From contig CAWEFA010000102.1 in assembly GCA_963808135.1 (NCBI GenBank), positions 33,962-97,961 of the forward strand: a DNA stretch of 64,000 nt. The letters are read 5' to 3'. Source of the stretch: CAWEFA01 sp963808135 (GTDB taxonomy: Bacteria; Bacteroidota; Bacteroidia; Bacteroidales; DTGW01). Numbering within the stretch: the first letter of the stretch is position 1; every line of letters starts with the position of its first letter. Both the position numbers and the translations under genes were made by a program. A model generated the notes under the pieces. The model ran no database searches, had not been told where the DNA came from, and was given only the letters and a program-made list of their open reading frames with translations. Shown in pieces: positions 1 to 10,255 of the stretch.

Positions 1-2106
1 GTTGTTGCAGCAGTGTTAAAGCCAACTCCCTGGCCAAAATCTTTCAACTGTCTTGTACCAATATTGGAGGTCATTATAACAATAGTATTTTTGAAATCAA
101 CCCTGCGTCCTAAACTATCGGTTAAAATACCTTCATCAAGCACTTGCAGTAAAATATGAAAAACATCGGGATGAGCTTTTTCAATTTCATCTAATAAAAC
201 TACTGAATATGGTTTTCTTCTAACTTTCTCGGTAAGTTGGCCGCCTTCTTCGTAACCAACATAACCCGGAGGAGCTCCAACCAAGCGGGATACAGAAAAT
301 TTTTCCATATACTCGCTCATGTCAACCCTGATTAGGTTGTCAAAGCTCTCAAATAAATATTTTGCAAGAACTTTAGCAAGTTGGGTTTTACCAACACCGG
401 TTGGGCCAAGAAAAATAAATGTGCCTATAGGTTTGTTCGGATCTTTTAAGCCGGCACGGTTACGTTGAATAGATTTCACTACTTTTCCAATAGCCTCATC
501 CTGTCCAATAACACTTCCTCTGAGTTCTTCAGCCATTTTTAAAAGCCTTGTACCTTCAGCCTGTGCTATACGTTGCACTGGTACGCCTGTCATCATTGCT
601 ACAACTTCGGCAACTTTTTCCGCATCAACTATAATACGATTTTTACTGAGTTCGTTTTCCCATTTTTGTTTCTCTGTATCCAAACGTTCCTGAATTTCTT
701 TCTCACGATCTCGAAAACTGGCAGCCCTTTCAAAATTCTGATTTTTTACCGATTTAATTTTTTCTTTTTTTGTTTCTTCAATTTCTGTTTCCAACTGAAG
801 TATACGCTCAGGAACAACTATGTTCGAAATATGCACTCGCGAGCCGGATTCGTCAAGAGCATCGATGGCCTTATCAGGTAAATGCCTGTCGGAAATATAT
901 CGTGCAGTTAATTTTACACATGCTTCAATCGCATCATCAGTATATGTAACATTATGATGATCCTCATAACGCTCTTTAATATTATTTAATATTTCAAATG
1001 TTTCTTCAACGGTGGTAGGCTCAACCATTACTTTTTGAAAACGGCGCTCCAAGGCGCCATCTTTTTCAATATGCTGACGATATTCGTCAAGAGTTGTAGC
1101 GCCAATACATTGAATTTCCCCCCTGGCAAGGGCAGGTTTTAACATATTGGCAGCATCTAATGAACCAGTTGCTCCTCCGGCTCCGACAATTGTATGTATT
1201 TCATCAATAAATAAAATAACATTAGGATTTTTTTGAAGTTCATTGAGTATTGCTTTCATACGTTCTTCAAACTGACCGCGGTATTTTGTGCCTGCAACAA
1301 TTGAAGCCAGGTCGAGAGCAACAACACGTTTACCATACAAAACACGCGAAACTTTTCGTTGCACAATTCTAAGAGCAAGCCCTTCAGCAATTGCTGATTT
1401 ACCAACTCCTGGTTCTCCAATTAGAATAGGATTATTTTTTTTCCTCCTGCTTAAAATTTGAGCCAATCGTTCAATTTCACGTTCACGACCAACTATAGGA
1501 TCTAATCGGTTTTCTTCTGCTGCTTTGGTTAAATCAACACCAAAATTATCTAATACCGGCGTATCAGAATTGGATTTTGCCTGTTGGGGATTTTGCGAAC
1601 CCGAGCTTTTACCTCCGCCAAAAGTAGAACGTTCATCATCTTCATCGCTATAATCGGCACTTGCATTAGGTTGCCTAATTTCAAGTTCGTTTTTTATTAC
1701 TGAATAATTTATATTGTTGTCCAGTAAAATTTTTGATGTAGAGCTACTTTCATCACGGAGAATTGCCAATAAAAGGTGCCCAGTGTTTATAGTGTCGTTC
1801 TTTAATGCCCGAGCCTCTAAATAAACTATTTTCAAAATCTTTTCAGCCGATTTAAGCAAGGGTAGATTATCGGTATCTTTAATTTTAATGTTGCTTATTG
1901 GTTTAATAAATATCTCAATATTTTTTTTTAAGTCAGAATAGATCGGTTCCTAAATTAATTAGAATTTCCATTGCTATTCCATCACCTTCGCGCAAAATTC
2001 CAAGAAGAAAATGCTCTGGCCCAATAGATGAATTTCCTAAACGCATGGCTTCTTCTTTGCTATATGATAAAACATCTTTTATTTTCTGTGAAAATTTTGC
2101 TTCCAT
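1..2106 (-). CDS. clpC: ATP-dependent Clp protease ATP-binding subunit ClpC (3' end beyond window, frameshifted)
   Basis: Hsp100 unfoldase that feeds substrates to ClpP in the cytosol. Reading leftwards from an ATG at 2106 gives a Clp_N domain (GPEHFLLGILREGDG), then the first AAA module with Walker A GEPGVGKS and Walker B ILFIDEIH, a middle region with a UVR-like stretch (FERAASFRDREKEIQ), and the second AAA module with GPTGVGKT and VVLLDEIEKAHPD. The UVR-like middle favours ClpC over ClpB. The gene runs off the left edge, so the C-terminus is not seen. The frame breaks once: a TGA at 1933-1935 ends the start frame, and removing one base near 1936-1943 restores DLSDLKKNIEIF. Given similar breaks in other core genes of this window, a sequence error is the likely cause. 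Divergent from gyrA. Confidence 0.93.
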
Positions 2107-2202
2107 TTATATCTTCCCGTTTCTTGTTGTTTTTAACTTTTATTCAATATAATTATATATATAAAGATAATAAATCATTATCACTTTTAACAATTCTATA
2201 TA

Positions 2203-2320
2203 TAAATGAACTACCCCGCAGCAGAGCTGCGAGGTATCAAAGAAAATACAACAATGGAGTTTGCATAGCAAACCTATTATTTGATTTTACCCCGTAGCAG
2301 AGCTACGAGGAATTCTTTTG
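2203..2320. repeat. 118-bp hairpin-rich intergenic repeat (REP/BIME-like), copy 1
   Basis: Lies in the 380-bp gap between the divergent clpC and gyrA genes, which holds nothing else I can identify. It contains three palindromes in a row: CCCCGCAGCAGAGCTGCGAGG, GTTTGCATAGCAAAC (perfect) and CCCCGTAGCAGAGCTACGAGG. The first and third differ only at the base pairs that keep the stem. A nearly identical copy lies in inverted orientation at 17135-17253. The paired-palindrome layout and the CTAC/GTAG beside one stem resemble REP doublets moved by RAYT (TnpA-REP) transposases; no such transposase is in the window, so the family is inferred. Confidence 0.8.
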
Positions 2321-2485
2321 ATTAAATGTCAATTCATAACCAGCTTTTTAATTGCAAATATACTCCTTTTCTTACAATTTTTTTTAAACAATAAATGTTA
2401 ATAATTATAGTTTATATCGGACAAATCTTATTTAAGAAATATCTAAATTCGTTGACTTTATAATATTTAAATCAACATTTTGTAT

Positions 2486-4982
2486 ATGGCTGAAGGTGAA
2501 AGGATTATTCAAATAAATATTGAAGAAGAAATGAAAACGGCCTACATAGATTATTCTATGTCGGTTATAGTTTCACGTGCTTTACCGGATGTACGGGATG
2601 GTTTAAAACCAGTTCATCGAAGGGTATTATATGGAATGTCTGATTTGGGGCTTACTTCAAACCGACAATACAAAAAATCAGCCAGAATAGTGGGAGAGGT
2701 GCTCGGTAAATATCATCCGCATGGTGATACATCTGTATATGATGCTATGGTAAGAATGGCGCAAAATTGGTCATTACGCTATCCGTTGGTTGATGGACAA
2801 GGTAATTTTGGTTCACTTGATGGGGATAGTCCTGCAGCAATGAGATATACTGAAGCCCGCTTGAAGAGGATGGCTGAAGAGATGCTTTCAGATATTGATA
2901 AAAATACGGTTGATTTTCAATTAAACTTTGATGATTCTTTAGAAGAACCAACAGTATTACCAACACGCATACCTAATCTCCTTATTAACGGGGCTTCTGG
3001 AATTGCTGTCGGAATGGCTACAAATATGCCTCCGCATAATCTTTCCGAGGCAATTGATGCGATAATTGCTTACATAAACAACAATGAAATTACTACTGCA
3101 GAACTAATGCAATATATCAAAGGCCCAGACTTTCCAACAGGAGGTATTATTTATGGTACATCCGGAATTCGTGAAGCTTTTGAAACAGGGAGAGGTAAAA
3201 TAATTGTCAGGGCTAAAACAGAAATTGAGACAACTGCAAGCGGACGCGATAAAATAATTGTGACTGAAATACCATATATGGTAAATAAAGCTGAATTGAT
3301 ACAGAAAACAGCCGATTTTATTAACGAAAAGAAAATAGAAGGAATTTCTTACATAAATGATGAAAGTGACCGAGACGGAATGCGCATTGTTATTATATGC
3401 AAAAAAGAAGCCTCGGCAAATGTTGTTTTAAATAAGTTGTTGAAATACACCCAATTACAAACCGCATATAATGTTAATAATATTGCTTTAGTTAATGGGC
3501 GACCTAAAACGTTAGCTTTAAAGAATTTAATTCATTATTTTGTAAAGCATAGGCATGATGTTGTAGTTCGGCGCAGTCAATTTGAATTGGATGAAGCTGA
3601 AAAGAAAAAACATATACTTGAAGGACTTTTAATTGCCTTGGATCATTTAGATGATGTAATTAATCTTATTCGATCATCTAAAACTCCTGATGATGCTAAA
3701 AATAGTTTGATAGAAAGTTTTTCATTAACTGATGTTCAGGCTAAAGCAATACTCGATTTAAGGTTGCAACGCCTTACTGGTCTGGAACGTGATAAAATAA
3801 AGGAAGAATTTGATGAACTGGTTAAATTAATTGAATATTTAAACCAAGTGCTTTCGGATGAATCGATGAGAATGAATATTATAAAGGACGAACTTATTGA
3901 AATAAAAGATAAATATGGAGATGAAAGGCGTACTGTAATTCATCCTGACGATACTGAATTCAATCCGGAAGATTTTTATGCGGATGAAGATATGGTAATT
4001 ACTATTTCACGCATGGGATATATTAAACGAACTCCTTTATATGAATTTAAAACACAAGGTAGAGGAGGTGTTGGAACTAAAGGTAGTACAACTCGTGAGG
4101 AGGATTTTCTTGAATATATGTTTAGCGCAACGATGCACAATACCATTCTTTTCTTTACTGAAAAGGGCAAATGTTTTTGGCTTAAAGTTTATGATATTCC
4201 TGAAGGTTCAAAAGTTGGAAAGGGAAGAGCCGTTCAAAATTTACTAAATATTGAATCCAATGATGCAATTAAAGCATTTATTAATGTTCCTAACCTTACT
4301 GACGAGGAATTTATCAAGAGCAATTATATAATACTTTGCACAAAGAAAGGTACTATTAAAAAAACATTACTGGAAGCTTATTCAAGGCCTCGTCAAAATG
4401 GAATCATTGCTATTAATGTCAGAGAAGGGGATAGTCTTTTGGAAGCAAAATTAACAAATGGAAACAACGAAATTCTTTTGGCAATTAGGTCTGGAAAGGC
4501 TATTAGATTTAATGAGAAAACTGTAAGACCTATAGGTAGAAATGCAGTCTGGCGTGAAAGGAATTACAATTTCCAATAAAAATGATGAAGTAGTAGGAAT
4601 GGTTTGTTTGTCGGTTTCTGAAACTACTATTATGGTAGTTTCAGAAAATGGATTTGGCAAACGTTCTGATATTTCTGATTATCGGATCACTAATAGAGGA
4701 GGCAAAGGGGTAAAAACAATAAATATAACAAATAAAACTGGAAGTTTAATTGCCATTAAAGGAGTCTCTGAAATTGAAGACCTTATGATAATAACTAAAT
4801 TGGGACTTACAATTCGTATGGCAGTATCGAAATTTCGTTTAACAGGTAGGGCTACCCAGGGAGTTAAATTAATAAACTTGAAAAATAATGATTCTATCGC
4901 TGCAGTAACACAAGTTCCTAAAAGTCAGGATAATGAAGAAAAAGAATCATTTGAAGAAATAGATCAGTTGCCAGATGAATAA
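2486..4982 (+). CDS. gyrA: DNA gyrase subunit A (one frameshift)
   Basis: Breakage-reunion subunit of DNA gyrase, introducing negative supercoils with GyrB. I chose the ATG at 2486 (MAEGERIIQINIEEEMKTAY); a TTG six bases upstream is also open. The winged-helix region carries ALPDVRDGLKPVHRR, the quinolone region reads GKYHPHGDTSVYDAMVRMAQ with the catalytic tyrosine in AAMRYTEARL, and the GyrA box appears as QGRGGVGTKG. C-terminal beta-pinwheel blades follow. The frame breaks at about 4544-4552: the first frame ends at 4579 and the true continuation (GVKGITISNKNDEV) is one base away. Dropping one base gives about 831 residues, a normal length for the family. A one-base insertion in the sequence is more likely than a real gene break because gyrA is essential. 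Confidence 0.96.
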
Positions 4983-5154
4983 TAATTTTTATTTTTACAT
5001 AAAAAATTTAAACTAAACAGTTTTAAATATGAAACCCGCATGTTAAACAAATTAAACACAAAGTTTGAATGAATAAACTCCCGGAAGCTAAATGTGAAGC
5101 TATGAACCTGGGACATGTGGGTTCCATTCGACCTTTGAAATTAAATTTATTCGA

Positions 5155-6297
5155 ATGAAAAAAAATATTCTGTTCGCTTTGGCATTATTAATAACATTTC
5201 ATGCCATAGCCCAAAAAAAAATGTTAAATGCAGCGCAAGATGCGCTTGAAAAAGGAGAATTGGATAAAGCTTGGGAATCTATTCAAACAGCTAAAGACAA
5301 TGATGAAACTAAATCATTGCCAAAAACTTGGTTTATAATGGGAAAGATATTGCAGGCCGTTGGCAAATCGACTAATCCCGTATATACAGCAATATCAGAT
5401 AATCCTGCACTTGAAGCATATAATTATTATCAAAAGGCTCTTGATATAGATCCGAAAAAAAAATATACAAATGAAATAAATCTTGTTTTGCCCGATTTAT
5501 CAAATGTTGCACTTAATGAAGCAATAAAATATTATGATGCAAAAAGCTATGTCAAAGCATTAGAATTATTTGATTTAATCCTAAAAATTGAAACAAATAC
5601 TATTTATAGTAATAAAATAGATACGGCTATAATTTATTACACTGGCATTACAGCATTGTATGCTAAAAATTACGATAAAGCTATTGAATATCTCAATAAA
5701 GCAGCATTATATAATTATGGGGGTGGTGCTACATATTCAAATCTTAGAAGTGCATATATAGGAAAAGGCGATACAATAAAAGCCATAGCTGCTATGGATA
5801 CAGCTAATAAATTATTCCCAAACGACTTATCTGTATTGGTTGATATGGTTAATTTTTATCTTACCAGCGGACAAGCAAAAGAAGCATTTAGTTATTTAAA
5901 TAAAGCTAAAGAAAAAGATCCTAAAAATGTATCATTTATTTTTGCTGAAGGTACATTATATGAGAAAATGTTAAAACCAGACAGCGCTATCGAGGCTTAC
6001 AAAAAGGCAATTCAAATCGATTCTAATTATTTTAATGCTGTATATAATCTTGGGGTAATTTATTATAATAAGGCAAAAGATATTTATGAATTGGCTTCAA
6101 AGGAAAATGACAACGTTAAATATGCTGAATTAATGAACAATGGCGATGAAGAAGTAAAAAAGTCAATACCATACCTTGAGAGAGCCCATAAAATTGATCC
6201 AAAAGAGAAATCTACAGCTGAAACTCTAAAATCATTATATTTTAGACTTCAGATGAATGATAAATTGAATCAACTTAAGCAGGAGATGGGATGGTAA
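5155..6297 (+). CDS. Secreted tetratricopeptide-repeat protein
   Basis: A 380-residue protein with a Sec signal peptide (MKKNILFALALLITFHAIAQ, cleavage expected after about residue 20). The rest is helical TPR-like: clear units begin near residues 70 (ALEAYNYYQKALDID), 120 (VKALELFDLILKIETN), 160 (DKAIEYLNKAALYN) and 270 (DSAIEAYKKAIQID). TPR proteins of this kind are common in the Bacteroidota periplasm and act as protein-binding scaffolds; the partner cannot be read from the sequence. It follows gyrA by 172 bases in the same direction, a gap in which I see nothing notable. The specific function is unknown. Confidence 0.85.
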   Translation: MKKNILFALALLITFHAIAQKKMLNAAQDALEKGELDKAWESIQTAKDNDETKSLPKTWFIMGKILQAVGKSTNPVYTAISDNPALEAYNYYQKALDIDPKKKYTNEINLVLPDLSNVALNEAIKYYDAKSYVKALELFDLILKIETNTIYSNKIDTAIIYYTGITALYAKNYDKAIEYLNKAALYNYGGGATYSNLRSAYIGKGDTIKAIAAMDTANKLFPNDLSVLVDMVNFYLTSGQAKEAFSYLNKAKEKDPKNVSFIFAEGTLYEKMLKPDSAIEAYKKAIQIDSNYFNAVYNLGVIYYNKAKDIYELASKENDNVKYAELMNNGDEEVKKSIPYLERAHKIDPKEKSTAETLKSLYFRLQMNDKLNQLKQEMGW

Positions 6298-6400
6298 TAA
6301 TTTTTATAAGAAGAGCTAAAATAACTCTTCTTATATTTTAATGTATTATATTTAACATAATATTAATTATAGGACATTATTATTAATAACTTTTCTGATT

Positions 6401-6892
6401 ATGGCTTTTAAAAAGGTTATTATAATTATGGGAGTTTCAGGATGTGGTAAAACTACTATTGGAAAAGTGCTTGCAAAGGAATTATTAATTCCATTCTACG
6501 ATGGTGATGATTTTCATCCAAAAGAAAACATAAAAAAAATGACTTCGGGAATACCATTAACTGATTCTGACAGATTTCCCTGGCTGGAAATACTTGCAAA
6601 TAAAATAATCGAATGGTCAAATAATGATGGAGCGGTTTTAGCTTGTTCATCTCTTAAAAAAAATTATAGGCAAATTTTACAAACAAATAGTGATCTTGTA
6701 CAATTCGTTCACTTAAAGGCAAATAAAGAACTAATTATTAATAGATTAAAAAAAAGAACGGATCATTACATGCCAGTAACATTAATCGATTCACAATTCG
6801 AGGCTTTGGAAGAACCATCAGATGCTATTACTATTGATGCAGGATTAAGTAAAAATAAAATATTGGAAATTATATTAACCCAAATTATGTGA
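6401..6892 (+). CDS. gntK: Gluconokinase
   Basis: Phosphorylates D-gluconate to 6-phosphogluconate with ATP. The 163-residue length is normal for the GntK family. Visible motifs are the P-loop MGVSGCGKTTIG (residues about 10-21), the family signature YDGDDFHPKENIKKM, LTDSDRFPWL, ACSSLKKNYR, and the lid with R(T)DHYMP. The gene stands alone, with a convergent lipoprotein gene ending 11 bases after its stop. No gluconate transporter or 6-phosphogluconate dehydrogenase is nearby, so the sugar source is not indicated. Confidence 0.92.
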   Translation: MAFKKVIIIMGVSGCGKTTIGKVLAKELLIPFYDGDDFHPKENIKKMTSGIPLTDSDRFPWLEILANKIIEWSNNDGAVLACSSLKKNYRQILQTNSDLVQFVHLKANKELIINRLKKRTDHYMPVTLIDSQFEALEEPSDAITIDAGLSKNKILEIILTQIM

Positions 6893-6902
6893 TTGGATTT
6901 TT

Positions 6903-7919
6903 TTACCACCATTTGATAGGTTTTTTACTAAATTTTCTATTAATTGTTATTGATTTCCCATTTTTTACAATACTGACTTTTGTATTGCAGGAAGTGCTTG
7001 CAGAGTAGTTGAATAAGATAGTATCTGCATTATTTATAGTTTGTGTTATGGAGCCAGATGTAATAATACTATTATAAGGCCAAGTCGGGCAGAACATGTA
7101 AATGAGAGGCGAAGTAATTTTTCTGGAGTAATTCTCACCATTAGCATCAATTCCACTAACCAAACCTGAGCATATAACCGAATCTCTCGATATAACTTTT
7201 TTGTATATAGGACTTGTACTGGAATTTTTATACCATATTACAATATTCCCGATTTTTGAAACATTTCTTATTATATTCTTATTGCCACCAGGAAAATTCT
7301 CACTTATAATTAAACTATCAGTGATTATTGAATCTTTTGTATGTGTAATAAGAAATTCTTTCGGGCCTAATAAGCCTCCATAAAAGATATGATTTACACC
7401 TCTTCTGTAAACCTTTCTGGTTCCTTGAATAACAACTAAAGTATCGCTATCGGAAACAATAAAAAAATTTGAGAATGAGAAAGTTCTACTATAAAAAGTA
7501 CGCCAGTTATTTATTCCTGCCCCTGGAATTGTATCAACAGTAACCTGGATTTTTCCTCTTAAATTAATATGCTGGGCAAGAACAGTATCTAAACAGTTGT
7601 ACGTTAGCGAAAGCATCTTTGGCCAGGTAGTTGTATCATGATGGTCGATATTTAGCGTTAAACAATCTGAAGAAGCAGATTTTTTCAAAGGGTAAAAATT
7701 ATATTTCTCTATTATATCAACATCATTATCTATAACATTGTCAATCATATCAAATACAACATCTAAATGTTCTGCATTTTGAGCCTGGGCTATCTCATTA
7801 GAAGTAAAAGAAGTATTGGAATTATTTGCGTTGTTATTATCCTTTATGCATGAAAAATCAATGATAATTAATGCTATAATTACAAATAATACAATATAAA
7901 CAATATAATTTTTTTTCAT
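6903..7919 (-). CDS. Putative lipoprotein of unknown function
   Basis: I do not recognise this 338-residue protein. It starts with a long hydrophobic segment followed by DFSCIKDNN, in which the Cys near residue 24 could be a lipidation site although the residue at -3 is atypical. Asn-rich sequence follows, then a beta-rich body with many Ser, Thr and Ile and about eight further cysteines. Convergent with gntK. A Bacteroidota surface or periplasmic lipoprotein is a reasonable guess. Confidence 0.6.
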   Translation of the reverse strand: MKKNYIVYIVLFVIIALIIIDFSCIKDNNNANNSNTSFTSNEIAQAQNAEHLDVVFDMIDNVIDNDVDIIEKYNFYPLKKSASSDCLTLNIDHHDTTTWPKMLSLTYNCLDTVLAQHINLRGKIQVTVDTIPGAGINNWRTFYSRTFSFSNFFIVSDSDTLVVIQGTRKVYRRGVNHIFYGGLLGPKEFLITHTKDSIITDSLIISENFPGGNKNIIRNVSKIGNIVIWYKNSSTSPIYKKVISRDSVICSGLVSGIDANGENYSRKITSPLIYMFCPTWPYNSIITSGSITQTINNADTILFNYSASTSCNTKVSIVKNGKSITINRKFSKKPIKWW

Positions 7920-8247
7920 ATTTATAATATTTTAATATTAATTCGCCAAATTTAATTAAATATAAGTTAATAATTTCAGGAACATTTTAATTATTCAATT
8001 ATAATAATTTAACATAAATAACAGAATCATTTATCAATAAAAATATTTTACAAGCAAATTATATATATCTTTAATTATAGAAATTGATGAGCTTTTCAAC
8101 ATTAATGAAAATGAAAAAGTATTGAAAATGAAAATAAAATTGAACGAAATTTCAAATTAAACTGTTAATATTACTTTTACAAATAATAATTCTTTATGAT
8201 TTCTTATCAGCTAAATTCTAAAAAATAATTCATAAACACATAATTGA
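7920..8247. other. AT-rich intergenic region between divergent genes
   Basis: About 330 bases between the divergent lipoprotein gene and the protease gene. Very AT-rich; I see no RNA gene, repeat or convincing -7/-33 promoter pair, though promoters for both genes must lie here. Confidence 0.5.
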
Positions 8248-9832
8248 ATGAGAAAGATTATAACACAGATTTGCATATTATTTATTATTTCATTAGCGCC
8301 TTTAAACGCACAAATATTTATCGATCAGACAAATAAATTTACTCAAGCGCTCGATTTTATAAATTTATTTTATGTTGATTCTATTGATAGCCAAAAACTA
8401 ATAGATACCGCAATAATTAACATGTTAAAAAGCTTGGATCCCCATTCATCATACCTTACGGCTAAAGAAGTTAAGGAAATGAACGAATCACTTCAAGGAA
8501 ATTTTGAGGGTATCGGTGTATCATTTAACATTTTAAACGATACTATTTTTGTTATTAATACCATACATGGCGGCCCATCAGAAAAAGTTGGCGTTATGGC
8601 TGGAGATAAGATTGTAAAAATCGATGGAAAAAATGTTGCCGGGATAAAAATTTCAAATAATGATGTGTTAACTAAACTTCGTGGGCCAAAAAGCACTACT
8701 GTTACAATTTCCGTACTTCGAAAAAATGTACAGGAACTTCTTGATTTTACAATTATCAGGGACAAAATTCCAATTAATAGTGTTGATGCATCTTATATGC
8801 TCGATTCAGAAACTGGTTATATAAAGCTAAATAAATTTGCGCAAACTACCGGTAATGAATTCAGACAGGCAATGGTTAAGTTACATTATAAGGAATTGAA
8901 AAACCTTATTCTCGATTTAACCGATAATGGAGGGGGAATATCTTGAAGAAGCTGTAGAATTGGCCGATCAGTTTTTAAGCGATGGAAAACTTATTGTTTA
9001 TACACAAGGAGTTCATAAACCACGAACTAATTATTATGCAACAAAGAAAGGTTGGTTTGAAAAAGGCAAATTAGTAATTCTTATTGATGAAGGTTCAGCT
9101 TCAGCCAGTGAAATATTGGCCGGGGCAATTCAGGATTGGGACCGTGGCATTATTATTGGCCGCAGGTCATTCGGAAAAGGGCTTGTACAACAACGTTTTC
9201 CCTTGCAAGACGGATCGGAATTACGTTTAACAGTCGCCCGATATTATACACCTTCAGGCAGGCTAATCCAAAAACCATATAACAAAGGTTCCGAGTCATA
9301 TGCATTAGATATTATTAACCGGTATAAAAAAGGGGAATTTATTCATAAAGACAGTATTCACTTCCCCGACTCGCTTAAATTTTACACCCTTGAGAAAAAA
9401 CATGTTGTTTACGGCGGAGGCGGAATTATGCCCGATTACTTTGTTCCATTAGACACATTGAGTTATTCCGAATATTATCGTGATATAATCAGAAAAAATT
9501 TATTAAACAGGTTCGTTTTAAATTATATTGATCAAAACCGTGCTGATATTATTGAAAAATATCCTGACATGCAATCGTTTATAAAAAATTTTAACGACAG
9601 TTTGGTTTTTAACGGTCTTATTGCTTTTGCCGAAAAAAATAATCTCAAACCTAACACTGAACAAATTAAAATATCTAAAAATGTTATGTTTAACCTTATG
9701 AAAGCATATATTGCCAGTGATATTTGGGATACAAACGGATATTACGAGATTATTAACCAAAATAACGAGATGATAAAACAAGCTTTAGAAATTATTAAGC
9801 ATCCTGAGGAAAAAAAGAAAGAAATGAAATAA
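8248..9832 (+). CDS. S41 family C-terminal processing peptidase (one frameshift)
   Basis: Periplasmic serine protease of the CtpA/Prc family. A signal peptide (MRKIITQICILFIISLAPLNA) is followed by the S41 N-terminal helix region (SLDPHSSYLTAKE), a PDZ domain at about residues 85-165 (FEGIGVSFNILND, GGPSEKVGVMAGDKI), and the protease core with the Ser-containing IDEGSASASEILAGA and the Lys-containing SFGKGLVQQ. The frame breaks inside NGGG(Y)LEEAVELADQF: the first frame stops at 8946, and dropping one A at about 8938-8941 joins it exactly to the second. The joined protein is about 527 residues, typical of Bacteroidota homologues. As in gyrA, a sequence error is the simplest reading. Confidence 0.92.
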
Positions 9833-9858
9833 CAGATGTAATTTAACAGACTTCCGAT

Positions 9859-10173
9859 TTAACCAATAAGAGACATAATTGAACCTATTATACATTTGAT
9901 ACAGTTAATCAAAAACATGACCGTGGCGATCAGATATTTGACCAACCAAATCATAAACATGATAAGGGCAATCATAAACATTACTGCGGTAATCAGACAC
10001 CTGACAGGCCAAACCATAAACATGACATAGGCAGTCATAGATATGACCGGGGCAATCATACACTTGATCCAGTCAATAATATATATGACGGAACAGGTTA
10101 GACATATGACTGACTTAATCATAAACATGACCGGGGCAATCAGATATATGACAGGGCAGGTCATGTCCCGGAA
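9859..10173. repeat. Tandem array of fifteen 21-bp units (array 1)
   Basis: From 9859 the sequence divides without gaps into fifteen 21-bp units. The consensus is about NNGGGCAATCATAAACATGAC; the last 15 or so bases are best kept (for example 9964-9984, 10132-10152) and the first five vary. The outer units are most diverged. There are no unique spacers, so it is not a CRISPR. It ends 82 bases before the start codon at 10256. Because 21 is seven codons, one minus-strand frame stays open across the array; this is a consequence of the period and I do not call it a gene. An array of the same period but different sequence occupies the equivalent place at 55561-55854. Confidence 0.9.
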
Positions 10174-10255
10174 ATGAAAAAAAATGTTAAAAATATGGTA
10201 AAAAGAATAAAAAAATATTATTAACTTTCGTGTCTTAATGTTAAACTATTGACCC
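10174..10255 (+). promoter_or_regulatory. Conserved leader/promoter region between array 1 and the gene
   Basis: This 82-base stretch aligns with 55855-55929 at the second locus, including AAAAAAATGTTAAAAAT, an AT-rich block and a -7-like element (TAACTTTC here, CTAATTTGCG there) followed by GTG. The Bacteroidota -7 consensus is TAnnTTTG, so transcription probably starts about 30-40 bases before the ATG. Similarity between the two loci suggests a shared promoter directly downstream of the arrays. Confidence 0.55.

Noticed and set aside
573..881. Plus-strand reading frame inside clpC
   Set aside because: Phe-rich shadow of the conserved ClpC coding sequence on the other strand.
4540..4560. 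Programmed frameshift in gyrA
   Set aside because: No slippery heptamer or stimulatory structure, and similar breaks occur in many unrelated genes of the window.
4542..4982. Separate small gene after gyrA
   Set aside because: It is the GyrA C-terminal beta-pinwheel in a shifted frame, not an independent gene.
8927..9832. Second, independent S41 peptidase
   Set aside because: It continues the same protease across a one-base break and lacks its own signal peptide and PDZ domain.
9859..10173. CRISPR array
   Set aside because: Units are contiguous 21-mers without unique spacers, and no cas gene is near. The same holds for 55561-55854.
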